DNA of 64,000 nucleotides, taken from assembly GCA_040544425.1 (NCBI GenBank), contig JBEONO010000004.1, positions 124,001 to 188,000 of the forward strand, given 5' to 3'. A program made the position numbers and the translations under genes. The notes under the pieces are model-generated. The model was not told the DNA's origin and did not search any database. It saw nothing but the letters and a program-made list of their open reading frames with translations. Positions 16,629-25,564 of the stretch are shown in pieces. Within the stretch, counting starts at the first letter, position 1. Each line of letters opens with the position of its first letter. This DNA comes from Solimicrobium sp040544425. GTDB taxonomy: Bacteria; Pseudomonadota; Gammaproteobacteria; Burkholderiales; Burkholderiaceae_D.

Positions 16629-17647
16629 CAGATCACCTTGGCGCGGGTCAGGTCGTGGATATGCAGGGCGCCAATCAGTTTGCCGTCCCCGGAGGCGACC
16701 AGCAGCTGGTTGATGCGATAGGTCTCCATTAATTTGACGGCTTCAACGGCCAGTTTTTCGGGGCTGATCATGCGCGGATTTTTATGCATCACGTCGGCAA
16801 TCCTGATGTTGGTGAAATCATGCATGCGGTCGATCAGGCGGCGCAAATCGCCATCGGTAAAGATGCCCAGTATCACATTGTTGTCATCTACTACCGCCGT
16901 CATCGCCATGCCTTTATTGGTAATTTCGAGCAAGGCCTCGACCAGGCTGCAATCCGACCGCACCGAAGGAACTTCGTTGTCCTTGCGCATCACGTCGCGC
17001 ACATGGGTCAACAAGCGTCGGCCGAGCGCCCCGCCGGGATGCGAACGCGCAAAGTCTTCTTCGCGAAATCCACTGGCATCGAGCACCGCAACGGCAAGTG
17101 CATCGCCCAGTGCCAGCGTCGCCGTGGTGCTGGCTGTCGGGGCCAGGTTAAGCGGACAGGCTTCTTTATCGACGTGCGCATCCAGATGCACATCAGCCAG
17201 TTGCGACAGGCTCGACTCCGGATTGCCGGTAATCGCAATTAATTTGGTGCCCATGCGTTTGATCAGGGGAATGACCGAGACCAATTCACCCGCTTCCCCA
17301 GAATAGGAAATGGCGATAAACACATCATTGGCGGTGACCATGCCCAGGTCGCCATGCGCCGCTTCGGCCGCGTGCACAAAAAATGCCGGGGTGCCGGTCG
17401 ACGCAAACGTGGCGGCGATCTTGTTGGCGATATGGCCGGACTTGCCGATCCCGGAGACCACCACGCGTCCCTGACAATTGAGCAGCAGGGCGACAGCACG
17501 GACAAAGCTGTCATCGCCGCTTGCGGTCAGACGCGCACTCAAGGCGCGAATCGCGTCGGATTCAATCGTAAATGTATCGGAAGCCAGCTGCAGAGCGCGG
17601 ACTGGGTCAAAATCAATGTGGGGGGAATTTGTATTGGGTGCCGTCAT
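16628..17647 (-). CDS. kdsD: Arabinose 5-phosphate isomerase (KpsF/GutQ family)
   Basis: Isomerises ribulose-5-phosphate to arabinose-5-phosphate, the first step of Kdo synthesis. The N-terminal SIS domain (about 40-190) contains VVSGIGKSGHIANKIAATFASTG and FIAISYSGEAGE. Two CBS domains follow (about 215-335: DVMRKDNEVPSV and DVMHKNPRMIS). It is 339 residues long, slightly longer than E. coli KdsD because of an N-terminal extension. It is the first gene of the leftward kdsD-kdsC-lptC-lptA-lptB(-rpoN-hpf) run and is divergent from the antiporter gene. Confidence 0.95.
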   Translation of the reverse strand: MTAPNTNSPHIDFDPVRALQLASDTFTIESDAIRALSARLTASGDDSFVRAVALLLNCQGRVVVSGIGKSGHIANKIAATFASTGTPAFFVHAAEAAHGDLGMVTANDVFIAISYSGEAGELVSVIPLIKRMGTKLIAITGNPESSLSQLADVHLDAHVDKEACPLNLAPTASTTATLALGDALAVAVLDASGFREEDFARSHPGGALGRRLLTHVRDVMRKDNEVPSVRSDCSLVEALLEITNKGMAMTAVVDDNNVILGIFTDGDLRRLIDRMHDFTNIRIADVMHKNPRMISPEKLAVEAVKLMETYRINQLLVASGDGKLIGALHIHDLTRAKVI

Positions 17648-17765
17648 GGGCTAGAGTATAAACGAATTCCGAAAGCAAAAAACCTGCCCGGCACAAGAAA
17701 AGATCCTTACAATAAAGGCAATTGTCCGTTATTCCAACTTGACTGACTAATATGGAAAACCACGA

Positions 17766-19751
17766 ATGCAATCAGCTTTAGAGATCACCCTGCTGTTTTT
17801 GGCTGCGTCAGTTTTTGGCGTGGTGTTGTTCCGTAAACTCAAATTACCGCCGATGTTGGGCTATCTGATGGTCGGGGCAGTAATCGGTCCGTATGGACTG
17901 GCACTGGCCGAGAACAGTACGGCCACCCAGGGCTTCGCTGCGTTCGGTGTGGTGTTCCTGATGTTTTCAATCGGCCTCGAATTTTCCTTGCCCAAATTGA
18001 GATCCATGCGCAAAACCGTGTTTGGCCTGGGCATGGCGCAGGTGCTGGTTACGATTTTATCGACACTGCTGGCAGCGTGGGTGTCCGCACTGCTATTGCC
18101 CGAATTCTGGCAGATCAGCTGGCAGGCAGCGTTCGCGCTGGGTGCCGCCTTTTCCATGTCATCGACTGCAATCGTCTCCAAGCTGCTGGTCGAACGACTC
18201 GAAATTGAAAGCAGTCATGGCCGTCAGATCTTCGGCATTCTGCTGTTTCAGGACCTGGCTCTGGTGCCGCTCCTGATCATCGTTCCGGCCCTCGCAGCGC
18301 ATGATGACCATTTGCTCAAGACCCTGGGATTCGCGATTGCCAAGGCAAGCCTGGTACTGGTGGTGCTGCTGTTCCTCGGCAAAAAAATAATGCGTAACTG
18401 GTTCAGGGTGGTGGTGATGCTGCGCTCCCAGGAACTGTTCATGCTGAATCTGTTATTGATCACGTTGGGCGCGGCGTGGATTACCGAGCGCGCCGGTCTG
18501 TCACTGGCGCTGGGTGCATTTGTGGCCGGCATGCTGATCTCGGAAACCGAATTCAGGCATCAGGTCGAAGAAGACATCAAATCATTTCGCGATGTGTTAC
18601 TGGGCCTGTTCTTTGTCACGATCGGCATGTTGTTGAATATCGGTCTGGTGGTGACGCATTGGTGGGCGGTGTTGCTGTTGCTGTTGATTCCGATCGCTTT
18701 TAAATGCGGCCTGGTGGTGCTGCTGGCCAAATGGTTTGGCAATTCGACCGGCGTGGCACTGCGCACCGGACTGGCGCTGGCGCAGGCTGGCGAATTTGGG
18801 TTTGTCTTGTTGAACCAGATGAGTGCCCTGAACCTGATGAACCCGTTGCTGACTCAATTGGTTCTGGCGGCCATGGTCCTGTCGATGCTGGCCGCGCCAT
18901 TCTTGCTGGAACACAGCGACGCCATCGTCATGAAACTGTCCAGCACCGAATGGATGCAGCAGTCCTTGAACATCACGCAGATTGCCACGCGATCAATGGG
19001 CCAGGAAAAACATGTGGTCATCGCCGGTTTCGGCCGCACCGGACAAAGTCTGGCCGTTCTTCTGGATGAGGAAAAAATCCCCTATCACGCGCTGGATCTG
19101 GATCCCGACCGGGTACGCGCGGCACAGGCAGCCGGTTCGGTCGTGTCGTATGGTGATGCCACCCGGCGCGAAAGCCTGGTCGCTGCCGGGGTGGCACGCG
19201 CCTCCGTGTTGGTGATTACCTATGCCAGTACCGCCTCGGCTCTGAAAATTCTGCACCACGTCAAGGAATTGAATCCGGTCCTGCCAGTGGTCGTGCGCAG
19301 CAACGACGACAGCGATCTGGAAAAACTGCGTGAAGCCGGTGCGGCAGAAGTCGTGCCTGAAGTGATCGAAGGCGGTTTGATGCTGGCCTCACACGCGCTG
19401 GTGTTGCTGGGTGTGCCGGTGCGGCGCGTGGTGCATCGCGTGCAGCGTGCGCGTGATGACCGATACGAATCGCTGCGCGGCTATTTTCATGGTGCCAGCG
19501 ATGCAGCCAGTGATTCTGACAATCTCCAGGTGCGGCTGCAGTCGATTCCCATCACCGATGGCGCCAACGCGCAAGACAAGTCCATCGCCGAATTGAACCT
19601 GCACGATTTGAATGTGGAATTGATCAATCTGCGCCGGGCAATGCAGCGTTTTGAATTTACCCCGCAGACCCGACTGGCCGCTGGTGATGTGCTGGTGTTG
19701 CGCGGCACTACCGAAGAACTGGCGCTGGCCGAGGAAAGATTGCTGGGTTGA
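17766..19751 (+). CDS. KefB/YbaL-like monovalent cation:proton antiporter (CPA2)
   Basis: An inner-membrane transporter with about 12 transmembrane helices (residues 1-385, Na_H_Exchanger fold) and a cytosolic RCK/TrkA-N domain (about 415-535). The RCK domain starts HVVIAGFGRTGQSLAVLL, a Rossmann nucleotide-binding loop. A TrkA-C domain lies at the end (about 575-660). KefB-type proteins are glutathione-gated K+ efflux systems; the substrate here is not proven. The same gene neighbours kdsD in other Burkholderiales. The 3' end abuts the convergent kinase gene. Confidence 0.88.
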   Translation: MQSALEITLLFLAASVFGVVLFRKLKLPPMLGYLMVGAVIGPYGLALAENSTATQGFAAFGVVFLMFSIGLEFSLPKLRSMRKTVFGLGMAQVLVTILSTLLAAWVSALLLPEFWQISWQAAFALGAAFSMSSTAIVSKLLVERLEIESSHGRQIFGILLFQDLALVPLLIIVPALAAHDDHLLKTLGFAIAKASLVLVVLLFLGKKIMRNWFRVVVMLRSQELFMLNLLLITLGAAWITERAGLSLALGAFVAGMLISETEFRHQVEEDIKSFRDVLLGLFFVTIGMLLNIGLVVTHWWAVLLLLLIPIAFKCGLVVLLAKWFGNSTGVALRTGLALAQAGEFGFVLLNQMSALNLMNPLLTQLVLAAMVLSMLAAPFLLEHSDAIVMKLSSTEWMQQSLNITQIATRSMGQEKHVVIAGFGRTGQSLAVLLDEEKIPYHALDLDPDRVRAAQAAGSVVSYGDATRRESLVAAGVARASVLVITYASTASALKILHHVKELNPVLPVVVRSNDDSDLEKLREAGAAEVVPEVIEGGLMLASHALVLLGVPVRRVVHRVQRARDDRYESLRGYFHGASDAASDSDNLQVRLQSIPITDGANAQDKSIAELNLHDLNVELINLRRAMQRFEFTPQTRLAAGDVLVLRGTTEELALAEERLLG

Positions 19752-19752
19752 T

Positions 19753-20967
19753 TTATAAAGTCTTTTTAAAGGGAATCACCAGCGGCAGGCGTATCACAAA
19801 CTCACTGCCATTGCCGACCGTGGAATGAATTTTGATTGAGCCACCCAGTGTTTTGGTCACCAGATTGTGCACGATCGCCATCCCCAGTCCGGAGCCACCC
19901 TCGCCAATTTTGGTGCTGAAAAATGGCTCGTAAATTTTGGACAGATGTTCTTGAGGAATGCCGACCCCATTGTCCCTGAAGCGCAGCTGAACTTCGCCAC
20001 CCTCTATGTTTCCTTCTATCCCCAGCACGCCATCATTGCGATCCTCAAAGGCATGCAGAAACGCGTTGTTGATCAGATTGATCACTACCTGACCCAACGC
20101 TCCGGGACGCGAATCCATCAAAATGTTTGAAGGAATGTCCTGAATGATTCGATGTGGTTTGCGTTTCAGGCTGGGCCGTATTGTGTCGATGACTTCCTTG
20201 ACCGTGTCGGCCAGATCAAACGTGCGGCGTTGTTCGCTGGCCTGGTCCGCCGAGACCTGGCGCAAATTGGCCAGCAAGACGGAGGCACGTTTCAGGTTGC
20301 GTTCGATCAGGGACGAAGCTTCGTTCAATTCGGCCAAAAAAACCGGGACGTCGCTGCGCCGGATCGAGCCCGAATCGAATTTGTTTTTGAATTCGGAGGC
20401 AAATTCATAGAGCGAGCTGGACGCCATCAGGCTGTTGCCGATCGGCGAACTCAGTTCATGCGAGACGCTCGCAATCAAGGTGCTGATGGTAGCCTTGGCC
20501 TCACTGATGGTGAGCTGTTCCTGTGAGTCGTGCAGCCGCTGCAGCGCCAGTTCCAGTTCCTGGTTGCGCATTTTGACTTTTTCTTCCAGGCTTTCCTTGA
20601 GCTGATAAAGTTGAATATGCGTCTGCACCCGTGCGCGCACGACCGCGGCATTGAACGGACGCGAAATAAAATCAACCGCACCTTCCTGCAGCCCGGCCGT
20701 TTCCTCTTCAATATTATTTTGCGCCGTGACAAAGATGATCGGGATGTTGGCGGTGCGCGAGTCCTGCTTGAGTCGGCGACAGACCTCATGGCCGCTCATG
20801 CCTGGCATCATGATGTCCAGCAAGATCAAATCAGGCGGAGAGTTGTCGCACAGGGCAAGGGCGTCATGGCCATTGGTGGCGACCAGTATGTCGTGATCCT
20901 CACCAAAGATCTGGTAAAGAATTTGAATGTTGATCGGCTGATCATCAACGCAAAGTAATTTGGGCAT
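19753..20967 (-). CDS. Receiver domain-histidine kinase hybrid (REC-HisKA-HATPase)
   Basis: A soluble 404-residue protein with an N-terminal receiver (residues 1-120; acidic Asp8/Asp9, phospho-acceptor Asp51 in LILLDIMMPG). A coiled coil (about 120-160), an H-box SVSHELSSPIGN with His170, and a HATPase_c domain (about 285-400; NLINNAFLHAFEDR, FRDNGVGIP, GSGLGMAI) follow. The conserved receiver lysine is an arginine (R103 in ISRPF). The start codon lies 2 bases after the stop of the hybrid kinase upstream, so the two are coupled and probably form one phosphorelay. No DNA-binding domain is present. Confidence 0.88.
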   Translation of the reverse strand: MPKLLCVDDQPINIQILYQIFGEDHDILVATNGHDALALCDNSPPDLILLDIMMPGMSGHEVCRRLKQDSRTANIPIIFVTAQNNIEEETAGLQEGAVDFISRPFNAAVVRARVQTHIQLYQLKESLEEKVKMRNQELELALQRLHDSQEQLTISEAKATISTLIASVSHELSSPIGNSLMASSSLYEFASEFKNKFDSGSIRRSDVPVFLAELNEASSLIERNLKRASVLLANLRQVSADQASEQRRTFDLADTVKEVIDTIRPSLKRKPHRIIQDIPSNILMDSRPGALGQVVINLINNAFLHAFEDRNDGVLGIEGNIEGGEVQLRFRDNGVGIPQEHLSKIYEPFFSTKIGEGGSGLGMAIVHNLVTKTLGGSIKIHSTVGNGSEFVIRLPLVIPFKKTL

Positions 20968-20969
20968 GG

Positions 20970-23900
20970 TTACTCAATCATCTCTATCAGGTTATTGCAC
21001 AAGTGCAGTGCTCGGTTGAAGTTCAACGCGTTGACTGTCTCATCAATATTGAGCAGCAGGTCGAGCTCGTTGATATCCAGCCGGTTTGAATGCGTGTGTC
21101 TGATGGTTTTGCACAGGGTCAGCGCGCGCATATTGTTCGTTTTCAGTAATTCACGCAGCGCCGCCAATTCGTGCTGCAAGGTCGTCTTGTGCAGATCGCT
21201 ACTGCCATGGTCCTGCGACAGAATCGGAATCGTGGGCGCCGGTCTGGTCTGGCTGGCCTGTTGCAGGTCAAGTTCCTGCATCACTGCCAGCAACAGCCGG
21301 TCGATTTCCTGCAGCTCTCGCGCCAGCAAGCCATTCGGCAAAGCGGCAAGTTCGTCTTGCCTGATTAATTTTTCAGTGGCCGCTGCGCGCTGCGCCAGAT
21401 CTTCCGCGCCCAGCGTGGCGACCAGACCCTTGAAAGTATGCAGGCTGCGCGCGACGCCGTCGAAATCGCCTTGTGCCAGGAATTTTCTGAGCTCCTTCAG
21501 TTGCACAGGCGCCTCGTTACGTACCGCATCAATTACTTTTTCGTAAAACTGGCGATCTCCCCCCAGACGATGCACCGCCAGGTCAACATCCACCAGCCTC
21601 GCGCCTGCATGCAGCGCCGGCGTGCTCGCGCTGGCAGTCAGTGGTTCAGGCGTGACATGTCTCAGGATCGTTTGAATCAAATGTTCTACATTGATCGGTT
21701 TCGGAATATGGTCAACCATGCCCGCAGCCAGACAGGCTTCACGATCTTTGGACATGGCATTGGCGGTCATCGCGATAATCGGGATCGATTGCATGTCTGC
21801 ATGCGTCAGGATGCGGCGCGTTGCCTCCAGGCCGTCCATGTCCGGCATTTGCATGTCCATCAAAATCACCGAGGGTTTGCTGGCCAGGGCCTGGTCGACG
21901 GCATGCGCACCATTGACGGCAATTTCAACGGCAGCACCATTCAGTTCGAGTAACTCCCTGGCGATTTGTTGATTGATACGATTGTCCTCCGCAACCAGGA
22001 TGCGCAAACCGGCCAGGCGCCGGTTCCAAATCTGCGCTTTCTGTCGTTTGAGTGAACCGCTCTTCATGGCAGTTGCGTCGACCACCGCATCGAACAGCAT
22101 GGAGGCGGTAATTGGTTTGAATAAATAGCCGTCGATACTCAATTCGCTGTCTTCTTTCGACCGGCTGTTAAAAAATTCCAGGCCGTGCGCAGTAATCATG
22201 ACGATGACTGTGCTGGCGCTACCTGCGGCCGTGGCGCGGATCTGTCTGACGGTTTCCCATCCATTCATTCCCGGCATGCGCCAGTCCATCAAAATCACGT
22301 CGTAACCGTCACGGCTGTTGTCTGTCAGTTCGGCCAGCGCCGCTTCGCCGCTGTTGACGCAGGTGCTGTGCCAACCCATCGACTGGCTCATCACCGTCAG
22401 GATTGCCCGGGAGGTCGCATTGTCGTCGACGATTAACACTTTAAGCGCAGCAGCGGTCATGGGGATCTCGGTTTCGGGCAGCTCGGCAGCAACCTCGAAA
22501 TTGATCGTGAAATAAAAGCGACTGCCTTTTCCGAATGTGCTGGCGACCTGCAATTGTCCACCCATCAATTCGACCAGATGTCTGCTGATTGCCAGTCCCA
22601 GACCCGTGCCACCGAAGCGCCGCGCGATAGAGGACTCAGCCTGATGAAACGATTCAAACACGTAATCGATTTTGTCCGGTTCGATGCCGATCCCGGTGTC
22701 CTTGACAGCGAATTCAATCGAGACCTGCGGCCTGCCATCTGCTCCTTTAAAAAGTTCAGACTGGGCGATCGACAGAACCACCTCGCCGTATTCCGTAAAC
22801 TTGATCGCGTTGCCGGTCAGGTTCAGCAGCACCTGACGCAATCTGAGCGGATCGCCGATCAGTATTTTCGGCAAGCTCTGGTCACGCGCAAACAAGACTT
22901 CAATATGTTTGTTGCTGAGATTGGTCGACAGAACAATCGACAAATCGCGCAACAATTCAGACAGCTCAAATTGTGTATTGTCGAGTTCGAACTTGCCGGC
23001 TTCGATCTTGGAAAAATCCAGAATATCGTTAATGATGTCCAGCAAAGCGCGCGTGGCGTTCTCGGCTTTCTTCGCATAATCCAGCTGCTGTGCGGTCAGT
23101 TCAGTATGGGTCAACAGTTTGATCATGCCCAGCATGCCATTCATCGGCGTGCGGATTTCATGGCTCATGGTCGCCATAAACGTACTCTTGGCCTGGTTCG
23201 CGGCTTCAGCCTCGCTCTTGGCGATACGCAGCGAATCCTCCAGGGTTTTTTGCACGGTGATATCGCGATTGATTCCCAGTACTTTAATCGGCTCGCCCTG
23301 TTTGTTGCGAACGATCTGGGCGCTCATTTGAATGATGCGGATTGATCCGTCCTGACAGATGATGCGGAAGTGAGGATCATAATTTCCGGCTCCCGCCATC
23401 GCCACTTTAAATTTTTCGTCGACAACCGGCAGGTCATCCGGATGTACACGCGAGCGCCAGTATTCGTATTGCACCGTAGCTCGCTGTTGTTCCGGAATCT
23501 CATAAATGTCGAACATCCGTCTGTCCCAGATATAGGAATTGTCGAGCAGGTTCCGTTCAAAGATGCCCAGTTCGGCGGACTCCGCAGCGCGCGACAACCG
23601 GATGTTGTTGGATTCGGCCAGCGCTTTGGCTTCTTCCAGTTGCTGCAGAATCTGGCGGTTTTCGGTCTGGTCGACAAAGGTCGCCAAAAAACCAAAGCTG
23701 GTCGTGATGCCGGATATCTCCACGTCCAGCTTTCTGCCATCCTTGGCCGTGACGGTATAGGTATGGGCTGTAATGATATGCTTGCCGTCGTTCGCCACGG
23801 TCAGTGCCTCACTCCAGACTCTCTGGACTTTGGTGCGATAAGCGGAATCCGGATAGGCGGATTCCGACCAGATCGCCATATTTGGGGCATCCAGATCGGT

Positions 23901-25325
23901 GTAGCCGACCAGGTTGACCAGGTAGCGATTGCGGAAAAATATTTTTCCCGACTCGTCCACCAGTCCGACTCCGATCGGCATTTCATTTAACATGGTGCGC
24001 ATCTGTTTTTCGTTCTGGTGCAACTGGGTATTGGCTTCTTCGAGCGCGGAGATATCCAGATGCGAACCGGCCATCCATTCAGGTGCCCCATCGGGCGTAC
24101 GCGTCACGACGCTGCCACGGGTGAGTACCCAAACCCAATGGCCGTCTTTGTGTTGCATGCGCACCTTGCACTCGTAGACCGATACCTTGTTTTCAAAATG
24201 CAGTTGTTTCAGAATCTCTGCCTGCTCCAGATCATCCGGGTGTACCAGACGCAACCAGATGCCGCTGTCAACCGGCTCCAGTTCAGCAACGGTATAGCCC
24301 AGCATATTGGCCCAGCGTTCATTGATCAGCAAGGACCCGGTCTGCAAATTGCGTTCCCAGGTACCCGCCTGAGTCGCATTGATAATATTGGTGAGACGTT
24401 GCGTGGAAGTTTCCAGCTTTTCTTCGGCGGCTTTGCGCGCCGTTTCCAACTGGGCCAGATTGATCTGCATCTGCGACAGCCACCCCAGAATGCTTTCTTC
24501 CAGTCTGCCAGGCACAGGGATCGGTGTCGAGAAATTGCCCGAGCCTAAATCGGCAATCCGCTGATGGAGCTCATCGGGCGACGTGCCAAGGGTTTTTTTC
24601 AGGGATTGATAGATCGACCAGAGTGTCCACAACATCATCATCCCCAGTGCCATAAACGCAAACCGGATCATGGCGGCCGTTGTTCCACGGGCCTCGATGT
24701 CGCGTGCCGTGCGGTTCTCGATCAGCTGTGTGAACTCGTTGATCGGGGTCATGATGTCGGCTTTGGCCTTGTGGTAGGCATCATCGGTCAACATTTGAAC
24801 CGCCTTGAATCGCACCATGTCGTCTGGATGCGACTGTTCCTCCAACAGGCGCATGGCTGCGAATTCGGTCTTGGTCAACGCATCCGAATTGGCTTTGGCC
24901 TGGGCCAGTTTGGCAAACTCCAGCCCGGTAAATCCTGCCGATTTCATGCGCTCCAGCAGCGGACTGTGTTCGCTGCTGAATCCACGCGGACGGCGGTCGT
25001 CACTTTGCACCAGATCCCAATACACATTTTGATAGTCGATCGGCAAGGCTTTCAAACCGTTGCGGATGTCGAGAATTTCCTGATAGTGCTGTTTGTAGAT
25101 CGGCTCGCCGGTTGCGACATAGCTGCGCACCATGCGCGTCAAGTCATCCGATGACTGGCGCAATTCTCTGGCCAGCGCATTCGAAACAAAGCGCGTGTTG
25201 GCGGCGTCGACCACGGCCTTTTCTGCCCGCACGTATCCGGCAAATAAAATGATCAGCGCAGCAAACAAGCCAGCAACCAGCCAGATCCGGTTTCTCAGGT
25301 GATGGATATGGGTATTTCTGGACAT
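20970..25325 (-). CDS. Multidomain hybrid sensor histidine kinase (PAS x3, HisKA, HATPase, REC x2, HPt)
   Basis: A 1451-residue membrane sensor kinase. Two transmembrane helices (about 13-30 and 218-240) bracket a periplasmic region of about 185 residues without a domain I can name. Three PAS/PAC units follow (about 305-430, 435-560, 575-700), then HisKA with MSHEIRTPMNGMLG (His near 720) and HATPase_c (NAIKFTEYGEV, GTGLGLAIS). There are two receivers: REC1 has Asp near 1011 in ILMDWRMPG and REC2 has Asp near 1154 in ILMDMQMPD. The C-terminal HPt domain has LHTFKG (His near 1295). The C-terminal 100 residues past HPt are unassigned. It is BarA/EvgS-like in plan; the signal is unknown. The downstream REC-kinase is its likely partner. 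Confidence 0.92.
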   Translation of the reverse strand: MSRNTHIHHLRNRIWLVAGLFAALIILFAGYVRAEKAVVDAANTRFVSNALARELRQSSDDLTRMVRSYVATGEPIYKQHYQEILDIRNGLKALPIDYQNVYWDLVQSDDRRPRGFSSEHSPLLERMKSAGFTGLEFAKLAQAKANSDALTKTEFAAMRLLEEQSHPDDMVRFKAVQMLTDDAYHKAKADIMTPINEFTQLIENRTARDIEARGTTAAMIRFAFMALGMMMLWTLWSIYQSLKKTLGTSPDELHQRIADLGSGNFSTPIPVPGRLEESILGWLSQMQINLAQLETARKAAEEKLETSTQRLTNIINATQAGTWERNLQTGSLLINERWANMLGYTVAELEPVDSGIWLRLVHPDDLEQAEILKQLHFENKVSVYECKVRMQHKDGHWVWVLTRGSVVTRTPDGAPEWMAGSHLDISALEEANTQLHQNEKQMRTMLNEMPIGVGLVDESGKIFFRNRYLVNLVGYTDLDAPNMAIWSESAYPDSAYRTKVQRVWSEALTVANDGKHIITAHTYTVTAKDGRKLDVEISGITTSFGFLATFVDQTENRQILQQLEEAKALAESNNIRLSRAAESAELGIFERNLLDNSYIWDRRMFDIYEIPEQQRATVQYEYWRSRVHPDDLPVVDEKFKVAMAGAGNYDPHFRIICQDGSIRIIQMSAQIVRNKQGEPIKVLGINRDITVQKTLEDSLRIAKSEAEAANQAKSTFMATMSHEIRTPMNGMLGMIKLLTHTELTAQQLDYAKKAENATRALLDIINDILDFSKIEAGKFELDNTQFELSELLRDLSIVLSTNLSNKHIEVLFARDQSLPKILIGDPLRLRQVLLNLTGNAIKFTEYGEVVLSIAQSELFKGADGRPQVSIEFAVKDTGIGIEPDKIDYVFESFHQAESSIARRFGGTGLGLAISRHLVELMGGQLQVASTFGKGSRFYFTINFEVAAELPETEIPMTAAALKVLIVDDNATSRAILTVMSQSMGWHSTCVNSGEAALAELTDNSRDGYDVILMDWRMPGMNGWETVRQIRATAAGSASTVIVMITAHGLEFFNSRSKEDSELSIDGYLFKPITASMLFDAVVDATAMKSGSLKRQKAQIWNRRLAGLRILVAEDNRINQQIARELLELNGAAVEIAVNGAHAVDQALASKPSVILMDMQMPDMDGLEATRRILTHADMQSIPIIAMTANAMSKDREACLAAGMVDHIPKPINVEHLIQTILRHVTPEPLTASASTPALHAGARLVDVDLAVHRLGGDRQFYEKVIDAVRNEAPVQLKELRKFLAQGDFDGVARSLHTFKGLVATLGAEDLAQRAAATEKLIRQDELAALPNGLLARELQEIDRLLLAVMQELDLQQASQTRPAPTIPILSQDHGSSDLHKTTLQHELAALRELLKTNNMRALTLCKTIRHTHSNRLDINELDLLLNIDETVNALNFNRALHLCNNLIEMIE

Positions 25326-25525
25326 CGTTTTCGGCCTTTTGGAAGATTGGCTGAGTGGTAAGATTCGCGCGGGAAAAGGGCGTGCACGACTGTTTCACAC
25401 TAGGTGATAACGTCGCAAAACTCAATATAAGAAAACGGGATCAGTGCGATTGACCCAAGATAGGCTGGGCCAGAGCGGGAATAGTTGGCAGAGGCGTCAA
25501 CTTTCTTGGAATTTCAACAATCAAA

Positions 25526-25561
25526 ATGGGGGAAACCAGCTTGCATTTCCCCCATCTTTTT
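25526..25561. terminator. Bidirectional rho-independent terminator downstream of uvrA
   Basis: A perfect 10-bp stem ATGGGGGAAA (25526-25535) / TTTCCCCCAT (25546-25555) has a 10-base loop and T-rich tails on both strands. It lies 4 bases after the leftward uvrA stop, so it mainly ends that transcript. Confidence 0.8.
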
Positions 25562-25564
25562 GCA

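Noticed and set aside
22554..23345. Long plus-strand open frame opposite the hybrid kinase
   Set aside because: The minus-strand frame has clear HisKA/HATPase motifs; the opposite frame has no recognisable domain.
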